Assembly: GCA_029267335.1 (NCBI GenBank)
Contig: JAJUJC010000003.1
Location: 101,044 to 165,043, forward strand
Length of the DNA: 64,000 bases
Source: Intestinibacillus massiliensis
GTDB taxonomy: Bacteria; Bacillota; Clostridia; Oscillospirales; Butyricicoccaceae
Reading direction: 5' to 3'
Positions 32,081 to 39,726 of this stretch are shown here, in pieces. The notes under the pieces were generated by a model. It ran no database searches and was not told the DNA's origin. It saw only the letters and a list, made by a program, of their open reading frames with translations. Each line of letters starts with the position of its first letter. The stretch's first letter is position 1. The translations under genes were made by a program, and so were the position numbers.

Positions 32081-33112
32081 TTGGAAATGATAGAAACGCT
32101 GACCCGGCTGTGCGAAACCGCAGCGGTCAGCGGCTTTGAACATCACGGCGCAACCATTGTCGCCGAGTTGCTGTCGCCCTATTGCGACAGTGTGGAGATC
32201 GACAGCTTCGGCAACATCACGGGTGTACGCCGCTGCGGAAAAGCGGGCGCAAAGACCGTATTGCTCGACGCGCATCTCGACCAAATCGGCTTTATCGTCA
32301 CCGAAGTGCTCGAGGGCGGCTTTTTGCGATTCACTGAGTCGGGCGGTGTCGACCCGCGTATGCTGCTCGGCTGCGAAGTGACCATCCTCGCGGACGAGCC
32401 GCTGTACGGCGTGATCGCGTGCATGCCGCCGCATCTGCTGCGCGCAGGGGAGCAGGATAAGGCAGTGCCAATGGAGGAAATGCTGATCGACACCGGATTG
32501 CTCGACGCGGGCAGTCGCATCAAGGTCGGCACGCCCGTCGTATTTGCGGAAAAGGTCTGCCAACTCTCGCGCGACAGCATCACGGGCAAGTGCCTGGATG
32601 ACCGCGCGGGGATTGCGGCAATTTTGCAGGCGATGGAGCTGCTGCGCGACGAGACCCTGCAGGTCGATGTTGCGGTACAGATTAGCGTGCAGGAGGAAAC
32701 GACCAGTCTCGGTGCGGGCATCGGCACGTGGCGCATCCGTCCCGATTACGCGATCGCAGTTGATGTCGGACATGCCAAAACGCCCGACGCGCCGTCCGGT
32801 AAGACCTTTGAATACGGCGGCGGCGTCATGATCGGCATGGGACCGAACCTGCACACGCGCCTGACCCGCGCCCTCATCAAGACCGCGCGCGCGGAGGACA
32901 TCCCGTATCAGCAGGAGGTCATGGAGGGACACACGGGCACGAACGCGTGGGCGATGCAGGTCGCCGCATACGGCACGGCGATGGGGCTGCTGTCCATTCC
33001 GCTGCGCTATATGCACACCCCGATCGAGAGCATCAAACTGAGCGATCTCGACACGGTATCGCGGCTGATTTATCATTTTTTGCGCAATTTTGACGGGGAG
33101 GTGCGGTTATAA
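32081..33112 (+). CDS. M42 family aminopeptidase, first of three
   Basis: A cocatalytic zinc aminopeptidase of 343 residues. It has LLDAHLDQIGFIVTE near residue 66 (metal ligand H and catalytic D), KCLDDRAGIAAIL near 168 and SVQEETTSLGAG near 202 (general-base E-E). The C-terminal segment reads EGHTGTNAWAMQ then IPLRYMHTPIE. Its two downstream paralogues have GGTD where this one has TGTN, so the family's threonine-aspartate pair is altered. The likely start is TTG 32081, six bases after ACAGGAGGA; ATG 32087 is the alternative. It overlaps the next gene by one base. Confidence 0.88.
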   Translation: MEMIETLTRLCETAAVSGFEHHGATIVAELLSPYCDSVEIDSFGNITGVRRCGKAGAKTVLLDAHLDQIGFIVTEVLEGGFLRFTESGGVDPRMLLGCEVTILADEPLYGVIACMPPHLLRAGEQDKAVPMEEMLIDTGLLDAGSRIKVGTPVVFAEKVCQLSRDSITGKCLDDRAGIAAILQAMELLRDETLQVDVAVQISVQEETTSLGAGIGTWRIRPDYAIAVDVGHAKTPDAPSGKTFEYGGGVMIGMGPNLHTRLTRALIKTARAEDIPYQQEVMEGHTGTNAWAMQVAAYGTAMGLLSIPLRYMHTPIESIKLSDLDTVSRLIYHFLRNFDGEVRL

Positions 33113-34137
33113 TGCTGGAAACCTTGCAGACATTGTGCAATCTCCCTGGCCCTTCGGGCTGTGAGGACGCGGTGCGTGAATTCATCCGCGCGCAGGCAGC
33201 GCCGTTCGCGGACGAAATGCGCGAGGACCCGATGGGCAACCTGATGATCTTCCGCAAGGGCGCGAAGCATACCGCAAAAACCGTCATGCTCGCCGCGCAT
33301 ATGGACGAGGTTGGTCTGATCGTCAAACGCATCACGGACGACGGCATGCTAGGCTTTGGTTTTGTGGGTGGGGTCGATCCGCGCGTCGTCATCGGACGGC
33401 GCGTGCTGTTCGGCGATGTCAAGGGCGTGGTCGGCATCAAGGCGGTGCACCTGACCCGCGCGGCGGAGCGCAAGACCATGCCCAAGACCGATGAGCTGTA
33501 TATCGACATCGGCGCGACGAGCAAAGCGGCTGCCGAAGATAAGGTGTCGCTCGGGGATTATGGCGTATTCGATTCCGGGTTTGTGCTCTTTGGAGATGGG
33601 CTGGTCAAGGCGCGCGCGATCGACGATCGACTGGGCTGCGCCGTGCTGCTCACGCTGCTGCGTGAGCAGCCGCCGGTCGACACTTGGTTCTGCTTTACGG
33701 TGCAGGAAGAGGTCGGACTGCGCGGTGCAATGACCGCCGCGTATCATCTGAAACCCGACCTTGCGCTCGTAGTCGAAGGGACGACCGCCGCTGACCTTGC
33801 GGATGTACCCGCACATAAAAAGGTATGCGCGGTGCGCGGCGGCGCGGTGCTGCCATTCATGGACGGGCGCACGATCTACGACGCAAAGCTGTTCGAGCTG
33901 CTGCGCGACGCGGCAGATAAGCGCGGCGTCAAGTGGCAAACCAAGCACATGATCGCAGGCGGTACGGACGCGGGCGTGATCCATCGCAGCCGCAGCGGCG
34001 TGCGGGTCGCCGCGGTTGCCGCACCTGTGCGGTATATCCATTCGCCCGCGTGCGTTGCGGCGGCGAGTGATATGGAGGGCGTGCTCGCCATTGCGCGCGC
34101 ATTCTTAGAAGAGATTGGAGAACGAGACGATGTCTAA
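33112..34137 (+). CDS. M42 family aminopeptidase, second of three
   Basis: A 341-residue M42 aminopeptidase with full active-site motifs: AAHMDEVGLIVKR near residue 61, AIDDRLGCAVLL near 170, VQEEVGLRGAM near 203 and GGTDAGVIHRSRSG near 283, followed by APVRYIHSPA. M42 enzymes form large dodecameric particles that trim peptides from the N-terminus in the cytoplasm. The start codon overlaps the preceding stop (TAATG) and the end overlaps the third paralogue by eight bases, so the three are tightly coupled. Confidence 0.92.
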   Translation: MLETLQTLCNLPGPSGCEDAVREFIRAQAAPFADEMREDPMGNLMIFRKGAKHTAKTVMLAAHMDEVGLIVKRITDDGMLGFGFVGGVDPRVVIGRRVLFGDVKGVVGIKAVHLTRAAERKTMPKTDELYIDIGATSKAAAEDKVSLGDYGVFDSGFVLFGDGLVKARAIDDRLGCAVLLTLLREQPPVDTWFCFTVQEEVGLRGAMTAAYHLKPDLALVVEGTTAADLADVPAHKKVCAVRGGAVLPFMDGRTIYDAKLFELLRDAADKRGVKWQTKHMIAGGTDAGVIHRSRSGVRVAAVAAPVRYIHSPACVAAASDMEGVLAIARAFLEEIGERDDV

Positions 34138-35128
34138 GGTTTTTGAATATTTTGACAAGGTCGGCGGTGCATTCGGTCCGTCCGGCCGCGAGGAACAGGT
34201 GCGTGAGCTGCTCGCGTCACTCGCGACCCCCTATGTGGATGAGGTCAGCACCGATGTGCTCGGCAACCTCATCTGCCACAAAAAAGGCAACGGCAAGAAA
34301 ATACTGATGGCGGCACACATGGACAGCATCGGCATCGTCGCGACGTATATCGACGACAAGGGCTTTATCCGCTTTTCGCAGGTCGGCGGGCTGTTCAAGG
34401 GCGATCTTATCAATATTCAGGTGCGTTTTGCAAACGGCACGCGCGGCGTGATCTCGTATGAGGAAAAAACGCCGTTTAAGGATCTGACGATGGCGGAGCT
34501 GTTCCTGGACATCGGTGCCTCCTCGCGTGAGGAAGCGGAAAAGCGCGTGCGCGTCGGCGATTTTGCGGTGTTTGAAGCGCCGCGCTTTGAGCAGGATGGC
34601 GTGCTGTGCGGCCCGTATCTTGACAATCGCATCGGCTGCGTTACGCTGCTGCTCGCGATGGAGCAGCTTGCGCCGACCGACAACGATCTGTATTTCGTCT
34701 TTACGACGCAGGAGGAGGTCGGTCTGCGCGGCGCGGGCACGGCGGCATTTGCGGTCGCGCCTGATTTTGCCATTGCGGTCGACGTGACCGACACGGGTGA
34801 CACACCGGAGCGTAAATATCCCATGGCGGTCAAGATGGGCGCGGGGCCGACCGTCAAGGTCATGGATTCGAGCGTGCTGTGCGCGCCGCGCATCCGCGAA
34901 GCACTCGAGCATGCCGCCGAGGAGCTGGTCATTCCGGTGCAGCGTGAGATCTTGCAGTTTGGCGGCACGGATACCGCCGCACTCCAGCGCAGCCGCAGCG
35001 GCGTGCCTGCGGGCGCGATCAGCATCCCCACCCGTTATATCCATTCTCCGAGCGAGATGTGCGCGACCGCCGATGTCGAGCGCGCTGCGGCGCTGCTCGC
35101 ACGCACGGTCTGTGACACGCTCGGCTGA
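34130..35128 (+). CDS. M42 family aminopeptidase, third of three
   Basis: A 332-residue M42 aminopeptidase with AAHMDSIGIVATY near residue 61, YLDNRIGCVTLL near 168, TQEEVGLRGAG near 200 and GGTDTAALQRSRSG near 281, then IPTRYIHSPSEM. It is clearly more similar to the second copy than to the first. ATG 34130 is about nine bases after GGAG and overlaps the second copy's stop by eight bases. Three coupled copies suggest mixed particles or complementary substrate ranges, but no sequence evidence decides this. Confidence 0.92.
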   Translation: MSKVFEYFDKVGGAFGPSGREEQVRELLASLATPYVDEVSTDVLGNLICHKKGNGKKILMAAHMDSIGIVATYIDDKGFIRFSQVGGLFKGDLINIQVRFANGTRGVISYEEKTPFKDLTMAELFLDIGASSREEAEKRVRVGDFAVFEAPRFEQDGVLCGPYLDNRIGCVTLLLAMEQLAPTDNDLYFVFTTQEEVGLRGAGTAAFAVAPDFAIAVDVTDTGDTPERKYPMAVKMGAGPTVKVMDSSVLCAPRIREALEHAAEELVIPVQREILQFGGTDTAALQRSRSGVPAGAISIPTRYIHSPSEMCATADVERAAALLARTVCDTLG

Positions 35129-35148
35129 GACCAAGGAGGCGATTTGAT

Positions 35149-35955
35149 ATGGATCAGCGCATCAATCGTACACTGAATTGCCCGCACGGTGAGGCCTTGC
35201 TCGATTGTTTTCTCATCGAGTCCTCGGTCGCGCGCGGCAGCGTGGTCATTTGTCCGGGCGGCGGCTATGAATTTTGCTCGCCGCGTGAGGCGGCGCCTGT
35301 CGCACATGCATTTAATCGCGCGGGTTTTCATGCCTTTGTGCTGTGGTATGACTGCGAGCACACGCCACTCGGTTTGGAGCCCGTGCGACAGCTTGCGTGG
35401 GCGGTCGCGGAGGTCCGCCGCCGCTCGGCGGAGTGGGAGCTCGACGCGGGACGGCTCGCGGTCTGCGGCTTTTCCGCGGGCGCGCACCTTGCGGGCACGC
35501 TCGGCACGCTGTGGATGAACGACGATCTGTTCACTGGCACGCAGGCGGGGGAGCGCCGCCCAAACGCGATGATTCTGGGCTATCCGGTCGTATCCGCGGG
35601 AAAGTACGGTCATCGGGACAGCTTTTTGCGCCTTGCGGGCGGCGAAGCTGAGGCGCAGCAGCGCTTTTCGCTCGAAACACTGGTCACCGAGCACACGCCG
35701 CCGACCTTCCTCTGGCATACAATGGACGACGCGAGCGTATCCGTACAGAATACGCTGCTGCTCAGCCGCGCGCTGCGCGCGGCCAATGTGCCGCAGGAGG
35801 TGCATCTGTTTGCACATGGCGTGCACGGGCTATCGCTCGCGACGGCGGACACGAGCGACACCGCGGGCGGACGCTATCCGGATGCGCATGTCGCGCACTG
35901 GTTTACGCTCGCGTGCGAGTGGCTCGATACCATTTTTGCCGACCGGACATCATAA
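35149..35955 (+). CDS. Alpha/beta hydrolase, acetylesterase-like
   Basis: A 268-residue hydrolase of the alpha/beta fold. The oxyanion region is VVICPGGGYEFCSPREAAP near residue 28, the nucleophile serine lies in VCGFSAGAHLAG near 108, and HTMDDASV and HGVHGLSLA supply the expected aspartate and histidine. The layout matches acetyl-xylan/acetylesterase-like and BD-FAE-type esterases. Cellular substrate is unknown. AAGGAGG precedes the ATG, and 20 bases separate it from the third M42 gene, so it probably belongs to the peptidase operon. Confidence 0.85.
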   Translation: MDQRINRTLNCPHGEALLDCFLIESSVARGSVVICPGGGYEFCSPREAAPVAHAFNRAGFHAFVLWYDCEHTPLGLEPVRQLAWAVAEVRRRSAEWELDAGRLAVCGFSAGAHLAGTLGTLWMNDDLFTGTQAGERRPNAMILGYPVVSAGKYGHRDSFLRLAGGEAEAQQRFSLETLVTEHTPPTFLWHTMDDASVSVQNTLLLSRALRAANVPQEVHLFAHGVHGLSLATADTSDTAGGRYPDAHVAHWFTLACEWLDTIFADRTS

Positions 35956-35968
35956 AAGGAGACTCCAC

Positions 35969-37669
35969 ATGGATTATACAAAATATCCCGCGCTGTCGCG
36001 CATTGCGCGCGGCGAGGTCAAAGCGCACACCGTGCTCAAAAACGGTCGTGTGCTCAATGTTTTCACGGGTGAGATTTTGCGGGCGGACATTGCGATTGAG
36101 GACGGTCTGATCGTCGGCGTGGGCGACTATGCGGGCGAACATGAGGTCGACCTCGGCGGGCAGTATGTCGTGCCCGGCTTTATCGACGCGCATCTGCATA
36201 TGGAATCCACGCTCGTCACACCGCCGCGCCTGCTCGAAAATACGATTCGCTGCGGCACGACGACCTACATCGTCGACCCCCACGAGGCGACCAACGTCAA
36301 GGGGTGGGACGGCATCGAATTTATCCTGAACCAGACAGAGGATGTGCCTGCAAACGTCTATGTCATGCTGCCGTCCTGCGTCCCCGCGACGCCGTTTGAA
36401 ATGGCGGGCTGTGTGTACACTGCGGAGGAGATGGCAAAGCACGCCGACCATCCGCGCATTCTCGGATTGGGCGAGGTCATGGACTACGTTTCGGTCGTGG
36501 GCGCGGAGCCGGGCATGATGGCGAAGCTCGATTTGTTCAAGGGACGCGTGTCTGACGGACACGCCCCCGGTCTGAGCGAAAAAGATTTGACCGCTTACGC
36601 GCTCGCGGGCATCGCGACCGATCATGAAGGTGTGACCTTCGAGTACGCGCGCGCCGAGCGCCGATTGGGCATGCACATCCATGTCCGAGAGGGCAGTGCT
36701 GCGCGCAATGTCGAGACCATCGTGCGCGGACTGGTCGAAAGCGGTATGGATACGAGTGGTTTTTCATTCTGCACGGATGACAAGCACATTGAGGACATCC
36801 GCCGTGAGGGACATATCAGCCATTGCATCCGCAAGGCGATCGCGCTCGGACTCGAGCCGGTCAAGGCATACCAGATGGCGACGATCAACAGCGCGCGCTG
36901 CTACGGTTTCAAACATTTGGGCGCGATCGCGCCGGGCTATCAGGCGGATCTGGTCGTGCTGCGCGATCTTGAGCAGGTCGACGTGAGTGCGGTGTACTGC
37001 AAGGGTACGGACACCGCGCATTGGCACGCGCCCGCGCTCGAGCTGCCTGCCGACAGCCCGCTGCGCGGCACGATCCATGCCGCGTCGGTCGATGCGTCCG
37101 CGCTGTGTCTGCCGGTTTCTGCGGGCGAAAGCGATGTCATCGGCCTCATTCCCGGTCAGATCGTAACCGAACACCGCCGTGCGGTGCTGCCGCAGGAAAA
37201 CGGTCTGTTTGTCGCGCGCGATGGCTTTAACAAGCTCGCCGTCATCGAGCGTCATCACGAGACCGGCGCGGTCGGTGTCGCGGCAATCACAGGGTTCGGT
37301 CTGCGCGGTGGCGCAATCGCCTCGAGCGTGTCGCACGACAGCCACAATCTGCTTGTGACGGGCGACAACGATGCGGACATGCTGTGCGCGGTTGAAGAGC
37401 TTCGCCGGGTAGGCGGCGGCTATACGATCGTCGCGGACGGCAAGGCGCTCACGCTGCCGCTGCCCATTCTGGGACTTATCAGCGACCGCCCGTTTGAGGA
37501 AGTCGACGCGAAACTGCACGAAATGCTCGCACAAGCGCGCCGCATGGGCGTGCCCGAGGGCATCGACCCGTTCCTGACGCTCGCATTTCTCGCGCTGCCG
37601 GTCATTCCGGCGGTACGCCTGACCCCGCGTGGTCTGTTTGATGTCGAAACCTTCTCCTTCATCGGATAA
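35969..37669 (+). CDS. ade: Adenine deaminase
   Basis: The enzyme converts adenine to hypoxanthine and ammonia in purine salvage. It is a 566-residue amidohydrolase of the Ade type, distinct from adenosine deaminase. Motifs are GFIDAHLHMESTLV near residue 68, VDPHEATNVKGWDG near 102, SDGHAPGLSEKDL near 195 and FCTDDKHIEDIRREGH near 272; the last 180 residues form the family's extra C-terminal domain (SHDSHNLLVTGDND). ATG 35969 follows AAAAGGAG; no other start fits. It is the last gene of the run beginning at 32081. Confidence 0.94.
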   Translation: MDYTKYPALSRIARGEVKAHTVLKNGRVLNVFTGEILRADIAIEDGLIVGVGDYAGEHEVDLGGQYVVPGFIDAHLHMESTLVTPPRLLENTIRCGTTTYIVDPHEATNVKGWDGIEFILNQTEDVPANVYVMLPSCVPATPFEMAGCVYTAEEMAKHADHPRILGLGEVMDYVSVVGAEPGMMAKLDLFKGRVSDGHAPGLSEKDLTAYALAGIATDHEGVTFEYARAERRLGMHIHVREGSAARNVETIVRGLVESGMDTSGFSFCTDDKHIEDIRREGHISHCIRKAIALGLEPVKAYQMATINSARCYGFKHLGAIAPGYQADLVVLRDLEQVDVSAVYCKGTDTAHWHAPALELPADSPLRGTIHAASVDASALCLPVSAGESDVIGLIPGQIVTEHRRAVLPQENGLFVARDGFNKLAVIERHHETGAVGVAAITGFGLRGGAIASSVSHDSHNLLVTGDNDADMLCAVEELRRVGGGYTIVADGKALTLPLPILGLISDRPFEEVDAKLHEMLAQARRMGVPEGIDPFLTLAFLALPVIPAVRLTPRGLFDVETFSFIG

Positions 37670-37675
37670 GAACCG

Positions 37676-37707
37676 AAAAAGCGCTGCAAAAGAGCAGCGC
37701 TTTTTCT
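37676..37707 (+). terminator. Rho-independent terminator after ade
   Basis: A perfect 12-bp stem (AAAAAGCGCTGC / GCAGCGCTTTTT) with a six-base loop. Confidence 0.9.
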
Positions 37708-37741
37708 TTGGAAAGCTGTGCAAAAAAACACAATGTTATGA

Positions 37742-37770
37742 TTGCACAGGGGAGGGCAACCGTGTATACT
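37742..37770 (+). promoter_or_regulatory. Promoter of the MFS transporter gene
   Basis: TTGCAC (37742-37747) and TATACT (37765-37770) are spaced by 17 bases. Confidence 0.6.
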
Positions 37771-37812
37771 GAACCTATGACAGTTTAACAACATGCAGGA
37801 GGAGACCGTTTT

Positions 37813-39009
37813 ATGAAGCGCTATGGCATCCAGATTTTTATGACGCGCATTTGCATTTGCGTGTTCGCAGTATCGCTGACGATGCTCGCGCCCCTGATCG
37901 TACAGATCGGCGCGGATTTCGGGCTGGGACTGGGTGGTTCGGGCTTTCTGTTTACCGCATACTATATTTCCAACGTGTTTTTCTGCCTGCTCACTCCGCG
38001 GCTGATCCGACTGCTCGGTAAAAAAAGAGCGCTGGCAGCCGGTCTGATCGTGTATGGCGTATCCACGCTGTGTTTTTCACAGGCAAGGTCATTGGTGGTC
38101 GCGTGTGTGCTCATCTCTGTCATGGGTGCGCTCGCGACCTTTATTGAGGCAGTCGGTATGGATATTATCGACAGCCTTGCAAGCGATGCCGCAGCATCGA
38201 ATCTGACGGTCACACATGCCTTTGCGGGCATCGGTTGCGTGGTGGGCGTGCTCTATGCAGGTACGATGCTGCAATACGGCATGAGTTGGCGCATCATTTA
38301 TTTGGTGTTTTCCCTCACGGTCGGGGTGGTCACGCTGCTGTACTGTGTCATGCGTTTTCCGGAGATGCCGGTCCACGATGCGGGCAGTCTGCGCGATCTG
38401 ACGAATATTCTGAAAAAACGCAGCTTTTATCCCACCTTTCTCGCCCTATTTCTATATGTCGGCGCGGAAGGCGCGATCGCGGGTTGGATGGCGACCTATA
38501 TGACAAAGCAGCTCGGTTACAGCGCGTTGATCGCGGCGGCGGGGACGAGTGTCATTTGGTTTACGCTCACCCTTGGGCGTATGGTATGCGCGCGGCTCGT
38601 CGTGCACTGGTCCGTGCGCCGCATCGTGAGCATGCTCACCGTCATTTGCGTGACGGCGATCCTGTGCGCGGTACTCCTGCCGTCCGCGCTCACTTTTTGG
38701 GTCGCGCTGGTAGGGATCGGCTGCGGCATGTCCGGAATGTGGCCGCTCATCGCATCGACACCGCTGCAAACAGGGAATAACGGCGGCTCGATCATGTCCA
38801 TTATCCTGCTGTTCGGGTATTTCGGCTCGTCCGTGATTCCTTATCTGGTCGGCTTGATCGGCGATGCGCTCGGGATGCGGACAGCAATTCTGGCGGGCGC
38901 GCTGTGCTTTGTGCTCATGGGTCTGACCGTGCGCTATCTCATTCCGCACCACCTGTCAGATCGCAACCATCAGGACAAAAAAGTACAGTATGCCTTTGAA
39001 GAACGATAA
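37813..39009 (+). CDS. MFS transporter
   Basis: A 398-residue major facilitator protein with about 12 hydrophobic segments. The loop after the second segment carries TPRLIRLLGKKRALAAGLIV, the usual A-motif position. Hydrophobic blocks include VFAVSLTMLAPLIVQIG and GGSIMSIILLFGYFGSSVIP, with a basic C-terminal tail. It could be a sugar, drug or metabolite carrier; similarity to fucose/glucose-type permeases is possible but not provable. AGGAGGAG precedes the ATG. It stands alone between a promoter and a bidirectional terminator. Confidence 0.85.
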   Translation: MKRYGIQIFMTRICICVFAVSLTMLAPLIVQIGADFGLGLGGSGFLFTAYYISNVFFCLLTPRLIRLLGKKRALAAGLIVYGVSTLCFSQARSLVVACVLISVMGALATFIEAVGMDIIDSLASDAAASNLTVTHAFAGIGCVVGVLYAGTMLQYGMSWRIIYLVFSLTVGVVTLLYCVMRFPEMPVHDAGSLRDLTNILKKRSFYPTFLALFLYVGAEGAIAGWMATYMTKQLGYSALIAAAGTSVIWFTLTLGRMVCARLVVHWSVRRIVSMLTVICVTAILCAVLLPSALTFWVALVGIGCGMSGMWPLIASTPLQTGNNGGSIMSIILLFGYFGSSVIPYLVGLIGDALGMRTAILAGALCFVLMGLTVRYLIPHHLSDRNHQDKKVQYAFEER

Positions 39010-39045
39010 AAAAAGAAGCCTTGATTCGTCAAGGCTTCTTTTTTT
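39008..39045. terminator. Bidirectional terminator between MFS and fur-type genes
   Basis: A perfect 17-bp stem beginning AAAAAAAGAAGCCTTGA with a TTCG loop and seven T on each strand. Confidence 0.92.
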
Positions 39046-39502
39046 CGTGTTCGTGACACGCGCAGTCGTGTGTATGCGCAGCGGGACAGGGAACGGTGTG
39101 CTGACAATGGGGACACACGCCCGTAAACGTCAGGCTGTGTCCGGTGATCGTGTAGCCGGTCTCCGCGGACAGTCGTGCTTCAAGCTCCGCGAGCGGACAT
39201 CCTTCGATCGGTACGACATCGCCGCACACGGTACAGTGCAGTGTGTGCATATGCGAGGGAGCGGACGCAAGCTGATAATAGGAGCGGCCGTCGCCGCCCT
39301 CGTTTTTGAGCAGCAGCCCTGCCTCGGTCAGTTGGGCGAGGACACGATATGCCGTGGACAGTCCCATGCGCTCGAGCTTAATCGCTTCCGCATGTACTTC
39401 ATCGGCGGTCAGTGGGGTCTGTGCGTGGGACAGTACCTGTAAGATGATCTCACGGCGTTGTGTGCAGCGCAAACCAGCCTCCTGTAGCATTTTTTTGGAC
39501 AT
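39029..39502 (-). CDS. Fur-family transcriptional regulator
   Basis: A metal-dependent repressor of the Fur/PerR/Zur family, 157 residues. The winged-helix N-terminal part contains RCTQRREIILQVLSHA and LSTAYRVLAQLTEAG, and the hinge leads to a dimerisation domain with HMHTLHCTVCGDVV. The two CxxC pairs (HCTVCG, CPHC) form the structural zinc site. An unusual tail follows: PCPAAHTHDCACHEHEKKK, rich in His and Cys. The metal sensed cannot be assigned. ATG 39502 follows AAAGGACG at eight bases. It is divergent from copA across 224 bases. Confidence 0.87.
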   Translation of the reverse strand: MSKKMLQEAGLRCTQRREIILQVLSHAQTPLTADEVHAEAIKLERMGLSTAYRVLAQLTEAGLLLKNEGGDGRSYYQLASAPSHMHTLHCTVCGDVVPIEGCPLAELEARLSAETGYTITGHSLTFTGVCPHCQHTVPCPAAHTHDCACHEHEKKKP

Positions 39503-39652
39503 AAGGAACGTCCTTTCATGAACTTGGTATCTCGTATGAACAGTATACCACAGTTTGCGCGCAAACACAAAGCGCAACGAAGTCTGCCGTTTGAAAAATT
39601 TTTGATGCCGCACAGGAATAGAGCACGCAAAAAAAGAACAGGATAAGAACGC

Positions 39653-39681
39653 TTGACAACCACAAAGCGGTATGGTATATT
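39653..39681 (+). promoter_or_regulatory. Promoter of the copA-csoR operon
   Basis: A perfect TTGACA (39653-39658), 17 bases, and TATATT (39676-39681). The transcript would start near 39688. Confidence 0.8.
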
Positions 39682-39687
39682 CGACAT

Positions 39688-39714
39688 ACACCCCCACCCC
39701 TAGGGGATAGGGAA
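39688..39714 (+). promoter_or_regulatory. Candidate CsoR operator
   Basis: A C-run followed by the palindrome CCCCTAGGGG (39697-39706) lies directly at the predicted start site of copA. CsoR operators are G/C-tract pseudopalindromes overlapping copper promoters, and csoR itself is encoded in this operon. Confidence 0.6.
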
Positions 39715-39726
39715 AGGAGCAAGACC

